A stretch of DNA of 64,000 bases from Dyella humicola (GCF_026283945.1 NZ_JAPDPC010000002.1:186001-250000), one strand, 5' to 3'. Numbered from the stretch's first letter, positions 8,795-16,777 are shown. Numbers and translations are program-made. Notes: generated by a model from the letters alone, not told the origin.

Positions 8795-9109
8795 TTACTG
8801 GATAGAGCCGGGCAGCAGTGACTGCCAGCCAAGATAGGCGCGGTGACCGCTCGGTGCCACCGGCGGTGTGGCACTCGGGCAGTTGTCGTTGCTCGATGAG
8901 GAGGATGCGGACCCCGATGACGGGGATGCATCGCGTGGCAGGCCCAGTGCGTCGCCGCTGCTGTTGCCACCGCCATCGTGATTGCTGGAGCTGCTGTCCA
9001 CTGAACGCTGCATGGAGGTCAGATCTTGGGTGTCAGCGTCCGTCGCCGACGCAGCACCAATGCTGCCGACGCACAGAGCACAACCTATCAAGAACTTCCC
9101 GACGCCCAT
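8795..9109 (-). CDS. Small secreted Ser/Asn-rich protein, function unknown
   Basis: 104 residues from the ATG at 9109, which opens a signal peptide (MGVGKFLIGCALCVGSIGAASA). The mature part is low-complexity, rich in Ser, Asn and Gly, ending in HRAYLGWQSLLPGSIQ. I recall similar W-x-SLLPG endings in small hypothetical proteins of Xanthomonadaceae, but cannot verify this. No catalytic motif is visible. Same strand as mtfA and only 11 bp upstream of it, so probably co-transcribed. Confidence 0.55.
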   Translation of the reverse strand: MGVGKFLIGCALCVGSIGAASATDADTQDLTSMQRSVDSSSSNHDGGGNSSGDALGLPRDASPSSGSASSSSSNDNCPSATPPVAPSGHRAYLGWQSLLPGSIQ

Positions 9110-9356
9110 CGCGGCGCAACCCCTTGATCCGCAATCCAAGTACTGGATGCTGGCAGAAATGGGCATCCTATGCCAGTGCCCTTCAAGCCACCCGCAAGAA
9201 CCCGCGAGTCCCAGAAGTCATGGCGTTTGGCGCGCGCGCCGATCTTTGGGGCGTGCACGCGGCAGGCTAGAATCGCCCGATGTCACATCTCCCATCCCCG
9301 CGTGATTGCATGACCGAAAGCCGCTCACGTGGCCTCCCCGGCGTTGGCTTACGCTG

Positions 9357-10328
9357 ATGCAGGCGCACGAGCTGCTTGTAGCACTGGCGGACGGAGACAC
9401 CGTGTCCGGTGCTTTGCTGGCTGAGCGCGCTGGCGTGACCCGCGCGGCCATCTGGAAGCAGATTGAGGCATTGCGTACGCGGGGCGTGCCGGTGGAATCG
9501 CGGGGCACGGCGGGCTATTGCCTGCCCTGGCCAGTGCAGGTGCTAGGTTTGCAGGAGATTCGGGCGGCGTTGCCCGTGCATGTGCGCAAAGAGGTTGGCG
9601 CGCTGGAGCTGCATTGGGAGATCGACTCGACCTCCAATGAGATTCAGCGCCGCCTGGGCGCTTTGCCCGACTTGAGCATGGTCCTCGCCGAAACCCAGAG
9701 CGCTGGCCGGGGCCGCCGCGGTCGCGCGTGGCTGTCGCCGCCGGGCTTGAATGTCTATCTGTCCTGCCTGAAGCGTTTTGACGCGGGCTTCGCTGCGCTG
9801 TCGGGCTTGTCACTGGCAGTGGGTGTCATCGTGATGCGCGCGCTGGCGACCCTGGGTATCCAGGGCGCGGGCCTCAAGTGGCCCAACGACGTGCTGAGCG
9901 ATGGCGGCAAGCTGGCCGGCATCCTGGTCGAACTGAGCGGGGAGTATCAGGGGCCCTGCGCCGCCATCATCGGCGTTGGCGTCAACGTGCGGCTTACCGC
10001 GGCGCTGCGCGAGCAGGCCGGGCAGCCCATCAACGACCTGGCAAACCTTGCGCATGGCAAGGCCCCCGATCGAAACCTGGTTGCGGCAAGCTTGATCGCC
10101 GCGCTTGTCGAGGGATTGCGCCAATTCGAACGTGAAGGCTTCGCCGGGTTCGTCGACGCCTACGGCGGCCACGACTTGCTCCGCGGCAAGCCCTTACACC
10201 TGCAGGGTGCGCTGGGTGAGCTGGATGGCGTCGGCGCTGGCGTGGACGGGCGTGGTGCACTGTTGTTGCAAACACCCGCTGGCGTGTTGTCGATCGACAG
10301 TGCCGATGTCACGGTGCGTCGCGTATGA
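9357..10328 (+). CDS. birA: Bifunctional biotin--[acetyl-CoA-carboxylase] ligase / biotin operon repressor BirA
   Basis: 323 residues from ATG 9357; a TTG at 9306 would add 17 poorly conserved residues. N-terminal winged helix (SGALLAERAGVTRAAIWKQIEALRTRG) is the DNA-binding part; the central ligase domain shows GRGRRGRAW (biotinyl-AMP loop), KWPNDVL with the catalytic Lys, and GVGVNV; a small C-terminal domain follows. Attaches biotin to the BCCP subunit of acetyl-CoA carboxylase and represses biotin genes with biotinyl-AMP. The stop overlaps the coaX start (ATGA), a common birA-coaX arrangement. Confidence 0.94.
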   Translation: MQAHELLVALADGDTVSGALLAERAGVTRAAIWKQIEALRTRGVPVESRGTAGYCLPWPVQVLGLQEIRAALPVHVRKEVGALELHWEIDSTSNEIQRRLGALPDLSMVLAETQSAGRGRRGRAWLSPPGLNVYLSCLKRFDAGFAALSGLSLAVGVIVMRALATLGIQGAGLKWPNDVLSDGGKLAGILVELSGEYQGPCAAIIGVGVNVRLTAALREQAGQPINDLANLAHGKAPDRNLVAASLIAALVEGLRQFEREGFAGFVDAYGGHDLLRGKPLHLQGALGELDGVGAGVDGRGALLLQTPAGVLSIDSADVTVRRV

Positions 10329-11080
10329 GACTTCTGCTTGATCTGGGCAACACACGACTCAAGTGGGCGCTGTGCGACGGCGGCTGGCAGTCTCAGGGCG
10401 CCGTGAGCTGGAACGAAGACGTCGTGCTGGCCCTGCACGAGGCCTGGCGCGACTTGCCCGTACCTATTGCCGTGGTGGGTGCTTCGGTGGTGGACGCTGG
10501 GCGCGAGGCTCAGGTCGCTGCCGTGGTGTCGGCCTGCTTTGCGCGCGATACGCAGTGGTTGCGCACGCCGGCCGAAGCCTGCGGCGTGCGCAACGCCTAC
10601 GCCGATCCGTCGCGTCTGGGCGTGGACCGCTTCCTCGCGATGGTGGCGGCACGCGCCGATGGTCTGGGGCCCTGCGTGCTGGCTGGCGTGGGCACGGCGC
10701 TAACCCTCGATGCGCTGGCGGCGGATGGCCTGCACCTGGGTGGCCTTATCGCCCCCGGGCCGCAGCTGATGCAGCAGTCCCTGCTTGGCGCGACTGCGCG
10801 CGTGCTGGTCGAGCGGCCGGGGCGCGTGCTCGATGTCGCAGACAACACGCCCGATGCCGTGGCTTCCGGTTGCTGGCAAGCGGCGGCAGCGCTGATCGAG
10901 CGTTTCGTGGCGCGCCTGGCGCCATCGCTCGGCGGTGCGCCCTTGCTGATTCTGGGTGGCGGCGACGCGGAAGCGTTGTTGCCGCTGATGTCCGTGCCGG
11001 CAAGGCTTAGCACTGATAGCGTGCTGCGTGGTCTGGTCGTGTGGTCGGACGCACATTCCCCTCTCGGGTCGGCTCTCTAG
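10325..11080 (+). CDS. coaX: Type III pantothenate kinase
   Basis: 251 residues. First step of coenzyme A synthesis from pantothenate. The ASKHA-fold phosphate motif DLGNTRLKWAL is at the N-terminus; DRFLAMVAA, VGTALTLDAL and GGLIAPGP follow in family order, ending with LGGGDAEAL. Type III enzymes need a monovalent cation and are not feedback-inhibited by CoA. Overlaps birA by 4 bp and is followed after 36 bp by a SPOR protein, so the three probably form one operon. Confidence 0.93.
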   Translation: MRLLLDLGNTRLKWALCDGGWQSQGAVSWNEDVVLALHEAWRDLPVPIAVVGASVVDAGREAQVAAVVSACFARDTQWLRTPAEACGVRNAYADPSRLGVDRFLAMVAARADGLGPCVLAGVGTALTLDALAADGLHLGGLIAPGPQLMQQSLLGATARVLVERPGRVLDVADNTPDAVASGCWQAAAALIERFVARLAPSLGGAPLLILGGGDAEALLPLMSVPARLSTDSVLRGLVVWSDAHSPLGSAL

Positions 11081-11116
11081 AATGCCGGCTCGTGTCGTTT
11101 GCCTGACGGATCGACG

Positions 11117-11830
11117 ATGTTCCTGCGCCTGCTCTTCGTTCTGCTGATCGCCCTCAATATCGCGGTGGGTGCCTGGTTGCTGCTGGGGCAGGACGACGTG
11201 CACGGTCGCAGCGCCGCCGACCCGGGTGTGCCGGCCCTGAAATTGCTGTCCGAGCGACCGACGCCGCCCGCCACCGTGGCGTCGGCGCCCGTGGCCGCTG
11301 CATCCGCCGTCGCGGCGGCTTCATCGGCGTCGCCGGCGTCGTCGATGGCGGCAGCCCCATCGTCACCGTCGCGGCAGGCCAGCTACACCTGCATGGCACT
11401 GGGGCCATTTGCCACGCCGATCGACTTGCGCAATGCCCGTACCGCGCTCAGCAACCAGGCCGCACGCATGCGTTCGCGCCAGGAGCAAACCACCCAGACC
11501 ACGGGCTGGTGGGTCTACCTTCCCGGTGGCGGTGGTCGCGACAAGTCGCTGGAGCTGGCGCGCCGGCTGACCGCCGCCAACGTTGGCGAGTATTTCATCG
11601 TCGGTACGGGCGACCAGTCCAACACGATTTCGCTAGGGCTGTTCAAGGACCCGGCCAATGCGCGCCGTCGTCGCGACCAGGTGGTGTCGGCCGGATTCCC
11701 GGCCCAGATGAGCGAGCGTACCGAGGCGGTGCCGGAGTACTGGCTGGACGTGGTGATGGCCGATAGCGGCCATCAGGATTGGCGCAATCGGGTGCGTGGC
11801 GTGGGCTCGCACAGCACGGGTTGTTTCTGA
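11117..11830 (+). CDS. SPOR-domain membrane protein
   Basis: 237 residues from ATG 11117. One N-terminal membrane anchor (FLRLLFVLLIALNIAVGAWLLL), an Ala/Ser/Pro-rich linker of ~70 residues, then a C-terminal domain (ALGPFATPIDLRNARTAL...GEYFIVGTGDQSNTISLGLFKD) with the spacing of SPOR domains, which bind denuded peptidoglycan at division sites. Likely a periplasm-facing cell-envelope protein. Follows coaX with a short gap. Confidence 0.75.
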   Translation: MFLRLLFVLLIALNIAVGAWLLLGQDDVHGRSAADPGVPALKLLSERPTPPATVASAPVAAASAVAAASSASPASSMAAAPSSPSRQASYTCMALGPFATPIDLRNARTALSNQAARMRSRQEQTTQTTGWWVYLPGGGGRDKSLELARRLTAANVGEYFIVGTGDQSNTISLGLFKDPANARRRRDQVVSAGFPAQMSERTEAVPEYWLDVVMADSGHQDWRNRVRGVGSHSTGCF

Positions 11831-11840
11831 TGCCGATGTC

Positions 11841-11871
11841 TTGGCGTCAACGCGCGCGGGTTTGCTAGACT
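11841..11871 (+). promoter_or_regulatory. Candidate tRNA-Thr promoter
   Basis: TTGGCG (11841-11846) and TAGACT (11866-11871) with a 19-bp spacer; the tRNA begins 12 bp after the -10. The spacing is long, so the match is moderate. Confidence 0.35.
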
Positions 11872-11882
11872 TCGCCTTCGTC

Positions 11883-11958
11883 GCCGGCATAGCTCAGTTG
11901 GTAGAGCAACTGATTTGTAATCAGTAGGTCGCGGGTTCGATTCCTGCTGCCGGCACCA
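11883..11958 (+). tRNA. tRNA-Thr (anticodon TGT)
   Basis: 76 nt with CCA encoded. Acceptor stem GCCGGCA pairs with TGCCGGC; D-arm AGCTCAGTTGGTAGAGC; anticodon stem ACTGA/TCAGT with loop TTTGTAA, giving anticodon TGT; T-arm GGGTTCGATTC. The last 16 bases are shared with the island's right end, so this gene is the integration site of the following element, which restores the 3' end of the tRNA. Confidence 0.95.
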
Positions 11959-11963
11959 AATGG
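11943..11963 (+). repeat. attL: left 21-bp direct repeat of the island
   Basis: A 21-bp sequence containing CTGCTGCCGGCACCAAATGG occurs here and again at 25992-26012 in the same orientation. Here it covers the last 16 bases of the tRNA plus five bases downstream. Flanking bases differ on both sides, so the exact repeat is 21 bp. Confidence 0.9.
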
Positions 11964-12003
11964 CGATTTCATACCGTCCAGACACGTCCCATGAATTGCC
12001 CGA

Positions 12004-12028
12004 AACCCGCATAGCAGCGGGTTTTTTT
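12004..12028 (+). terminator. Terminator after tRNA-Thr (island-borne)
   Basis: AACCCGC (12004-12010) pairs with GCGGGTT (12017-12023), followed by a run of seven T. It lies inside the island, so the element supplies a new terminator to the tRNA it interrupted. Confidence 0.8.
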
Positions 12029-12072
12029 GTGCCATAGCGTCCAGCGACATCCTATTGAAGCCCGCGCAGCGC

Positions 12073-12112
12073 GGGGGTATCTTCGGGGGTACTTGGCCCC
12101 ATTGGGGGTATC
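12073..12112 (+). repeat. Left arm-type integrase sites (three GGGGGTAT-like repeats)
   Basis: GGGGGTAT at 12073, GGGGGTAC at 12085 and GGGGGTATC at 12104, direct repeats just upstream of the integrase ATG. Two copies recur near the right end at 25912 and 25923 in the same orientation. Position and repetition fit arm-type binding sites of the integrase. Confidence 0.65.
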
Positions 12113-12127
12113 TCGATGGGATAAGTA

Positions 12128-13351
12128 ATGGCGAGCGATACCGGCAAACTCACCGTCCTTAGGATCAAGGCCGCGAAGGCTGGCAAGCACTTCGATGGCG
12201 GCGGTCTGTTCCTACACGTGACAGGGGTAGGGCGGTACTGGCGAATGAAATACCGCCACAGCGGCAAGGAGAAGTTGCTGGCGCTCGGTGTGTTCCCCGA
12301 AGTGAACCTCAGCGAGGCCCGTCAGAGGCGTGATGCTGCACGCGCCCAACTCCGCGATGGCAACGATCCTGGCGTAGCGAAACGCGAACGCAAGATCACG
12401 CTTACAGAGGTAGCAGCCAATACGTTTGCGGCCATCGCCGAGGAGTGGCTGAAAAAGCAAAAGCCCCGGATGGCCGCTGCTACGCTTGAAAAGGCCCGTT
12501 GGACCTTGGATGACCTAGTGCTCCCGTGGATCGGCAACCGGCCTATCGCCGAAATCGATCCGCCCGAGATGCTCAAGCTGCTGCAACGGATTGAGGAGCG
12601 CGGGGCGCACGAGACAGCCCACCGCACCAAGCAGCGCTGCGGCCAGATATTCCGCTACGCGATAGCCACCCATCGAGCGACCCGCGATCCAACCGCTGAC
12701 CTGCGCGGCGCACTCACCCCGGCGAAGGTCACGCATCGCGCCGCGGTCACCGACCCGGCCAAGGTGGGGGAGTTGCTGCGGGCCATCGACGGCTACACCG
12801 GCAGTTTTGTTGTCCGGTCCGCCTTGAAGCTGGCGCCGCTGGTGTTCGCGCGTCCCGGTGAACTGCGCCAGGCCGAATGGTCAGAAATTGACCTGGATGG
12901 GGCGCTATGGCGCATCCCTGCCGGCAAGATGAAGATGCGGGAGGAGCATACGGTTCCTCTGCCGCCGCAGGCCGTCGCGGTGCTGCGCGAACTGCAGCCG
13001 CTGACGGGTAACGGGCAATTCGTGTTCCCCAGCGAACGTAGCCGCCAGCGCCCCATGTCGGACGGCACGGTCAATGCCGCGCTACGCCGGATGGGCTTCG
13101 ACAAGGACACCATGACCGGACACGGTTTCCGGGCGATGGCGTCAACCCGCCTCAACGAAATGGGATGGTCGCCGGACGTGATCGAGCGCCAGCTAGCCCA
13201 TGCGGAGCGAAATAAGGTGCGAGCCGCTTACAACCGCGCCCAGTACATGAATGAGCGTAAGCGCATGATGCAGGCATGGGCGGATTACCTAGATGGTTTG
13301 CGTGCAGACGGCAAGGTGGTCGCCATTGGCCGTAAATCCGTCACGCGATAG
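12128..13351 (+). CDS. P4-family tyrosine integrase
   Basis: 407 residues. N-terminal DUF4102-type arm-binding domain (LTVLRIKAAKAGKHFDGGGLFLHV...GKEKLLALGVFPEVNLSEAR), a core-binding domain, then the catalytic domain with Arg in FARPGELRQAEW, His-x-x-Arg in TGHGFRAMAS, the second His in ERQLAHAE and the nucleophile Tyr in AYNRAQYMNERKRMM. Integrates and excises the element at the tRNA 3' end. The gene reads inward from attL, as usual for this family. Starts from ATG 12128; the arm-type repeats lie in its 5' region. Confidence 0.95.
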   Translation: MASDTGKLTVLRIKAAKAGKHFDGGGLFLHVTGVGRYWRMKYRHSGKEKLLALGVFPEVNLSEARQRRDAARAQLRDGNDPGVAKRERKITLTEVAANTFAAIAEEWLKKQKPRMAAATLEKARWTLDDLVLPWIGNRPIAEIDPPEMLKLLQRIEERGAHETAHRTKQRCGQIFRYAIATHRATRDPTADLRGALTPAKVTHRAAVTDPAKVGELLRAIDGYTGSFVVRSALKLAPLVFARPGELRQAEWSEIDLDGALWRIPAGKMKMREEHTVPLPPQAVAVLRELQPLTGNGQFVFPSERSRQRPMSDGTVNAALRRMGFDKDTMTGHGFRAMASTRLNEMGWSPDVIERQLAHAERNKVRAAYNRAQYMNERKRMMQAWADYLDGLRADGKVVAIGRKSVTR

Positions 13352-13363
13352 GTGGTGTTTGAG

Positions 13364-13537
13364 CCAGCCGCAGGCGGCCACGACAGCTCCATCGTCCCCA
13401 TCAAGCCAGAGCACGTCGGTGCCTGGCTAAACCCCGGTCCGGGAAACGTGAGGACGATGTACGCCATTTTGGATGACCGCGCCCAGCCCTCTTACGGGCA
13501 CAGATTTGCCGCTCGCCGGGAGAAATTCACGCGCTAG
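13364..13537 (+). pseudogene. 3' fragment resembling an SRAP (YedK/HMCES-type) protein
   Basis: An open stretch without a proper start, beginning straight after the integrase stop, reads EPAAGGHDSSIVPIKPEHV, AWLNPGPGNVRTMYAILDD, YGHRFA. This resembles the C-terminal end of SOS-response-associated peptidases (IKPEHVxxWL...ILDDxxxPYYEHR). The catalytic N-terminal Cys and the rest of the domain are missing, so it looks like a remnant from recombination next to the integrase. Recognition is from memory; a profile search would settle it. Confidence 0.35.
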
Positions 13538-13675
13538 GCGAAGGGCGGTCACTCAAGGCCTTGTGGTCCTGGCCGATCTAGATACCTAGATGTTGGGGTC
13601 CGAGCTGTCGGACAAACGGCCTATTGACGAATATCAGGCTCACTATAGATATTCCTCATTGCATACGACATGTAT

Positions 13676-13684
13676 TGTTATACT
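13676..13684 (+). promoter_or_regulatory. Extended -10 promoter candidate for the Ntn hydrolase gene
   Basis: TGTTATACT, an extended -10 (TG-N-TATACT), about 110 bp before the GTG start. No good -35 at 17 bp; TTGCAT at 13659 is only 14 bp upstream. The leader between holds two small GC hairpins. Confidence 0.4.
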
Positions 13685-13794
13685 GCTTGGGTTTAGCAGG
13701 ACGCCTCGCTTTGGTACGGGGCGTTCGTCGCATCAGTTACAGGGGGCTTTCGCCTGGAGGCGAGGGTTGATGACGGCAAGAAAGGATGGTGCGT

Positions 13795-14556
13795 GTGACA
13801 ACAAACGCAATCGACAAGCAGCGTCTTGTCGTCGCTAGCGATTCTCGTTGGTCAGCAAAACTAGACGACGACCATTTTCTGGTTCTCGACGACAGCGGTT
13901 TCCATAAGATTGCTCAGCGGCCAGTCGTGTGCTTGGTTGTCGCTGGCGACCTGCTCCTGATTGAAGCTTGGATGGATTGGTTTCGGGCCCCGGTCCTCGA
14001 TCTGGCCAATCCGCCACGGCTAAATCGCTGGGAAGGCTTGGAACTCCAGTACATCGTCTTCCACCTTGTATTTCGAAATGGCGAAATTCGAGATCCTGGC
14101 TATGGCACGTTGGATTTCAACAATGAGGCACGGTTTGCGGGAACGGGCGCCGAATATGCACGCGACTGCTACGCCCAACGCCGATGTGTGAAGACGTCCG
14201 TCACAACCGCTTCAGGTTCGGACGTGCGTACTGGCGGCACGGTGCTTCATGTGGAAGTAGCGACCGGTGACACAAATGTTCCACCAGTGACTAGCAATGC
14301 TGCTCAAGTACGAAACGATATGGTCCAGCGAGGATCGGTTATGAACAGCAAAACGAGACAACCAGTGTGTGATTACCAAGAGTTTATTGCACGCAAAGCC
14401 GCTGCCGGCACCGTCAACGCAGAAGCAGCGAACTTCACCATTTCGGCTCCCACAGGAGCTAAGCCGTTCGAATGGTCACCCGAGCAGAAAGCCGAACTTA
14501 TGCAGGCATTCGCTTTGGTCGATAGCTTGGAACGCAAGGCTGACAACGAGCACTGA
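13795..14556 (+). CDS. Proteasome/HslV-like Ntn hydrolase, stand-alone
   Basis: 253 residues if translation starts at GTG 13795. AAAGGA (13781-13786) sits eight bases before this GTG; the ATG at 13786 overlaps that Shine-Dalgarno and has none of its own. With this start the protein begins M-T-T-N-A, so removal of Met exposes Thr1, as in HslV and proteasome beta subunits. Supporting features: VVASDSR (Asp15, counting Thr as 1), a later F-H-K-I (Lys37) in place of the catalytic Lys33, and FAGTGAEYARDCYA then DVRTGGTV, resembling the (S/G)GxxYA helix and C-terminal strand of the fold. A ~70-residue tail of unknown type follows. No ATPase partner is nearby. A strong terminator follows. Function in the island unknown. 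Confidence 0.6.
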   Translation: MTTNAIDKQRLVVASDSRWSAKLDDDHFLVLDDSGFHKIAQRPVVCLVVAGDLLLIEAWMDWFRAPVLDLANPPRLNRWEGLELQYIVFHLVFRNGEIRDPGYGTLDFNNEARFAGTGAEYARDCYAQRRCVKTSVTTASGSDVRTGGTVLHVEVATGDTNVPPVTSNAAQVRNDMVQRGSVMNSKTRQPVCDYQEFIARKAAAGTVNAEAANFTISAPTGAKPFEWSPEQKAELMQAFALVDSLERKADNEH

Positions 14557-14578
14557 ATGCAGTCGTCTGGCCACAAAG

Positions 14579-14602
14579 AGCCCCGCTTCGGCGGGGCTTT
14601 TT
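14579..14602 (+). terminator. Rho-independent terminator after the Ntn hydrolase gene
   Basis: AGCCCCGC, loop TTCG, GCGGGGCT, then five T. Classic strong hairpin. Confidence 0.9.
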
Positions 14603-14856
14603 GCATCCGATCTAGGTGACTTGGACGCCCATTTGCTAGCCCCTGCCATCAGGGCTAGTCGATAGTCAGATTCAGACGCTATGGCCTAAGCGGTTTGGTC
14701 CGTCGGCAGGCTCTAGCCCGACTGTTGCCCCGGCGACGGCTGGCCAGTCTGTCACGAGTTACGGAACAGCTCGGTGAGCTCATCACGGGCTAGCAAGATG
14801 TCCGTGGTCACGGTTGTGGCACCATCTGGCCATTCGTCAGGATGGGGAACTCACGC

Positions 14857-15150
14857 ATGTACGGCCTCGTTGGGAAGTACCTTGTGATTACCGGTGCCGG
14901 CTCGGTGCTTAAGAACGGCAACTGGGTGGCGAACTACGGCCATTATTCGATCCTTGAGTCCGCCTCCGGTAACGGTGACGATTGGAAGGTGATCGAATCC
15001 GCGCTGACGGACGAGCCGATGCCGACGCTTGAGCTCGCTCAGGCCACGGCAGACTCGCTGGGTATTGGCAGGGCACGATTGCTCCAGAACGATTTCTCGC
15101 TGGAGGTGAAGTCTTGGTGCGTGCCGTTCCCAGTGGTTCCAAAGGGCTGA
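14857..15150 (+). CDS. Hypothetical protein, 97 aa
   Basis: Starts best at ATG 14857, which has GGGGA eight bases upstream; the ATG at 14842 has no spacing for a ribosome-binding site. The product MYGLVGKYLVITGAGSVLK...CVPFPVVPKG is soluble, with no signal peptide or known motif. I do not recognise it. It stands alone between the Ntn hydrolase terminator and the iteron region. Confidence 0.45.
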   Translation: MYGLVGKYLVITGAGSVLKNGNWVANYGHYSILESASGNGDDWKVIESALTDEPMPTLELAQATADSLGIGRARLLQNDFSLEVKSWCVPFPVVPKG

Positions 15151-15562
15151 CATCACGCCGCCTCCCCGATGGCGTCACTGTCATCGCTGCTCATTCGCCC
15201 ATCGATAGCAGAGTAGTCCCCATATCTCCTTCGGCTGCGTGGATAGGCGTTCCAGCGTTCCGACGTTCCAAAAGTGCTCTATATGGCTATGCAAAGCCAA
15301 TAGTCAGGCAATGAAAGGACGTTCCATCCTCTCTCGACAAACGTTCCGGCGTTCCAGTCCGTGCACCAAAAAAAGGGTCCTTCCCGACAGGGTAGGGCCC
15401 GCGGCGCGTCAGACACCGCAAAACTTCATATCTGGGTGATTTTTTCGAAATCGTTCTTTCGACTACTTATGAGTCACGAATCCGATCCATTTCGCCAGAT
15501 TACACGTCATTCTTATAGTAATCAGCCGAGTCTTGACCATCTTTCTGGCCGAATGGCAATCC
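15151..15562. other. Non-coding region with iterons and an A/T-rich stretch
   Basis: About 410 bp without a convincing gene. It holds six CGTTCC iterons (15248-15355, listed separately) followed by an A/T-rich stretch (about 15429-15530, with TTTTTTCGAAATCG and TCTTATAGTAATC). Iterons beside an easily melted stretch are the usual make-up of a replication origin. Confidence 0.5.
15248..15355 (-). repeat. Iteron cluster (six CGTTCC), candidate origin half-site
   Basis: CGTTCC begins at 15248, 15256, 15264, 15320, 15342 and 15350. The first three are spaced exactly 8 bp. The same hexamer in the opposite orientation (GGAACG) forms a second six-copy cluster at 25493-25599, next to the replication gene. 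Confidence 0.55.
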
Positions 15563-15778
15563 TCAAGGATGCGCCCCGAGTCTCTTTCGGCCCTCGATGT
15601 AGGCGACGACCTCACTCGCCGGCCACGCACTCATGCGGCCGATTTTCACCGGGCGCGGGAACTCATTTTTCTGCATCAGCTCGTACAGGAAGCTTTCGCT
15701 GATGCCCGTGCATGCCATTACTTCCTTGAAGCGTAGCAAGCTGGGGATTCCGGTCAGGCTGAACACCCGTCCCGGCAA
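15563..15778 (-). CDS. AlpA-family HTH regulator
   Basis: 71 residues. LLRFKEVMACTGISESFLYELMQKNEFPRPVKIGRMSAWPASEVVAYIEGR is the complete AlpA/MerR-like winged helix-turn-helix, with the family's 'F(P)xPxxIGxxxxxWxxxEV' signature. AlpA proteins activate integrase or excisionase genes in P4-like elements. It faces left, away from the gene array that begins 77 bp to its right, so it forms the left border of the array. No Shine-Dalgarno stands out; a start a few codons inside is possible. Confidence 0.8.
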   Translation of the reverse strand: MPGRVFSLTGIPSLLRFKEVMACTGISESFLYELMQKNEFPRPVKIGRMSAWPASEVVAYIEGRKRLGAHP

Positions 15779-15854
15779 GCGCTGAGCGCCCTACAGTTGC
15801 TGACCTGGGGCGTAGCCTGCTGTTGTCAGGTGCTACTGGTTATATTCTGAAAGG

Positions 15855-15878
15855 GTCCGCTCTCGACCCGAAGCGGAC
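15855..15878 (+). repeat. Array hairpin repeat R1
   Basis: GTCCGCT, loop CTCGACCCGA, AGCGGAC: perfect 7-bp stem. First of twelve direct copies; precedes unit 1 and is not preceded by a plus-strand gene. Confidence 0.85.
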
Positions 15879-15945
15879 ATTTCGGTTTGTGTTGAAATGG
15901 CCCCTGGATTTTCGACTGCTGGGGACGGCGCAAGGGGGTGGGTAA

Positions 15946-16359
15946 ATGTGGGCGAATTTTTGGGCGATGCCAAAACTGCTTAGATTCATGACGGGTCACG
16001 CGTTGGCGTGCGTGATTTTTCTTATCGTGTCCGTCGTGCCGAACGAATCCTTCGCTATTAATGGACGTCACGTCTCCCAGGCGGAATGGTGGAGCAGCGG
16101 AGCCGGGTTCTTTGCATCCATCATCGGCATCTTTGGTCTGGCGGCCGGTGTGGCCATTCTTAGGAAGAAGCCTTGGGCGCGCATGGCCTATCTTGGCTTT
16201 GCAACCATCGGACTAGTCATTCCTTATCCAATCTTTGGGAACTGGGTACTTGGATTGGTCGGTGCACTGGTTGTGGTAGCCGCCGGGCTTTATCTGTTCA
16301 AGATCAAGGCGGTTGTCGCGTATTTCGAACAAGAGGCACGCGTGCAAGTTGGTAGCTGA
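15946..16359 (+). CDS. Array unit 1: four-helix membrane protein, unknown function
   Basis: 137 residues with four predicted membrane helices (ALACVIFLIVSVV, FFASIIGIFGLAAGVAIL, MAYLGFATIGLVIPYPIF, VLGLVGALVVVAAGLYLF) and a short charged cytoplasmic tail. GGGGGTGGG lies just before the ATG. No family recognised. First unit of the array; the stop is only 7 bp from repeat R2. Confidence 0.6.
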   Translation: MWANFWAMPKLLRFMTGHALACVIFLIVSVVPNESFAINGRHVSQAEWWSSGAGFFASIIGIFGLAAGVAILRKKPWARMAYLGFATIGLVIPYPIFGNWVLGLVGALVVVAAGLYLFKIKAVVAYFEQEARVQVGS

Positions 16360-16366
16360 ACCGAGG

Positions 16367-16390
16367 GCCCGCTTACGACCCACAGCGGAC
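16367..16390 (+). repeat. Array hairpin repeat R2
   Basis: GCCCGCT, loop TACGACCCAC, AGCGGAC; one mismatch in the stem. Followed by CTTTCC, as is R9. Confidence 0.8.
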
Positions 16391-16432
16391 CTTTCCCGTG
16401 CTAAGTTTTTGCGATCGAAATAGGGGGTAGTA

Positions 16433-16738
16433 ATGGACTACGTCGAGAGCGTGCTCGCCAAATCCGTCATCGTTCACTGTGAGTCCGATGAGTTACGTCA
16501 GAGGCTCGGTGGAACGAAGATGCTGGGCACTGAATCTGTTGCTATCGCTTATGCGGGAAAGTCAGATCTGGCTAACATTTTGACGACCCTGCAATCCCTG
16601 AAAGTGCCCTTTGTGTCCGCAGGTCCCAACCCGCCTTCCGACGTTTTCGAGCTGCTTGCGGCAGAGGGACTGGTTGCCGGTTCTGTTGACCATGTCTTCT
16701 GGCGGGGTCCAGGCCAACCTATTCTTGAGCGCCCGTAG
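16433..16738 (+). CDS. Array unit 2: 101-aa unknown protein, paralogue of unit 9
   Basis: Soluble 101-residue protein (MDYVESVLAKSVIVHCESDE...VFWRGPGQPILERP). It matches the product of unit 9 (19991-20296) at 84 of 101 positions with no gaps. ATAGGGGGT precedes the ATG. The central AYAGKSDLANILTTLQSLKVPFV and C-terminal GLVAGSVDHVFW look like a small alpha/beta fold; no family recognised. Repeat-to-repeat length is 387 bp, identical to unit 9. Confidence 0.65.
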   Translation: MDYVESVLAKSVIVHCESDELRQRLGGTKMLGTESVAIAYAGKSDLANILTTLQSLKVPFVSAGPNPPSDVFELLAAEGLVAGSVDHVFWRGPGQPILERP

Positions 16739-16753
16739 CGCCGCACGAAATGA

Positions 16754-16777
16754 GTCCGCTTTCGACCCAGAGCAGAC
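16754..16777 (+). repeat. Array hairpin repeat R3
   Basis: GTCCGCT, loop TTCGACCCAG, AGCAGAC. The AGCAGAC right-arm variant is shared with R10, which closes the paralogous unit 9, and with R5. Confidence 0.8.

Noticed and set aside
13590-13838. 82-codon ORF upstream of the Ntn hydrolase
   Set aside because: It overlaps the promoter and start of that gene, with no binding site or recognisable sequence.
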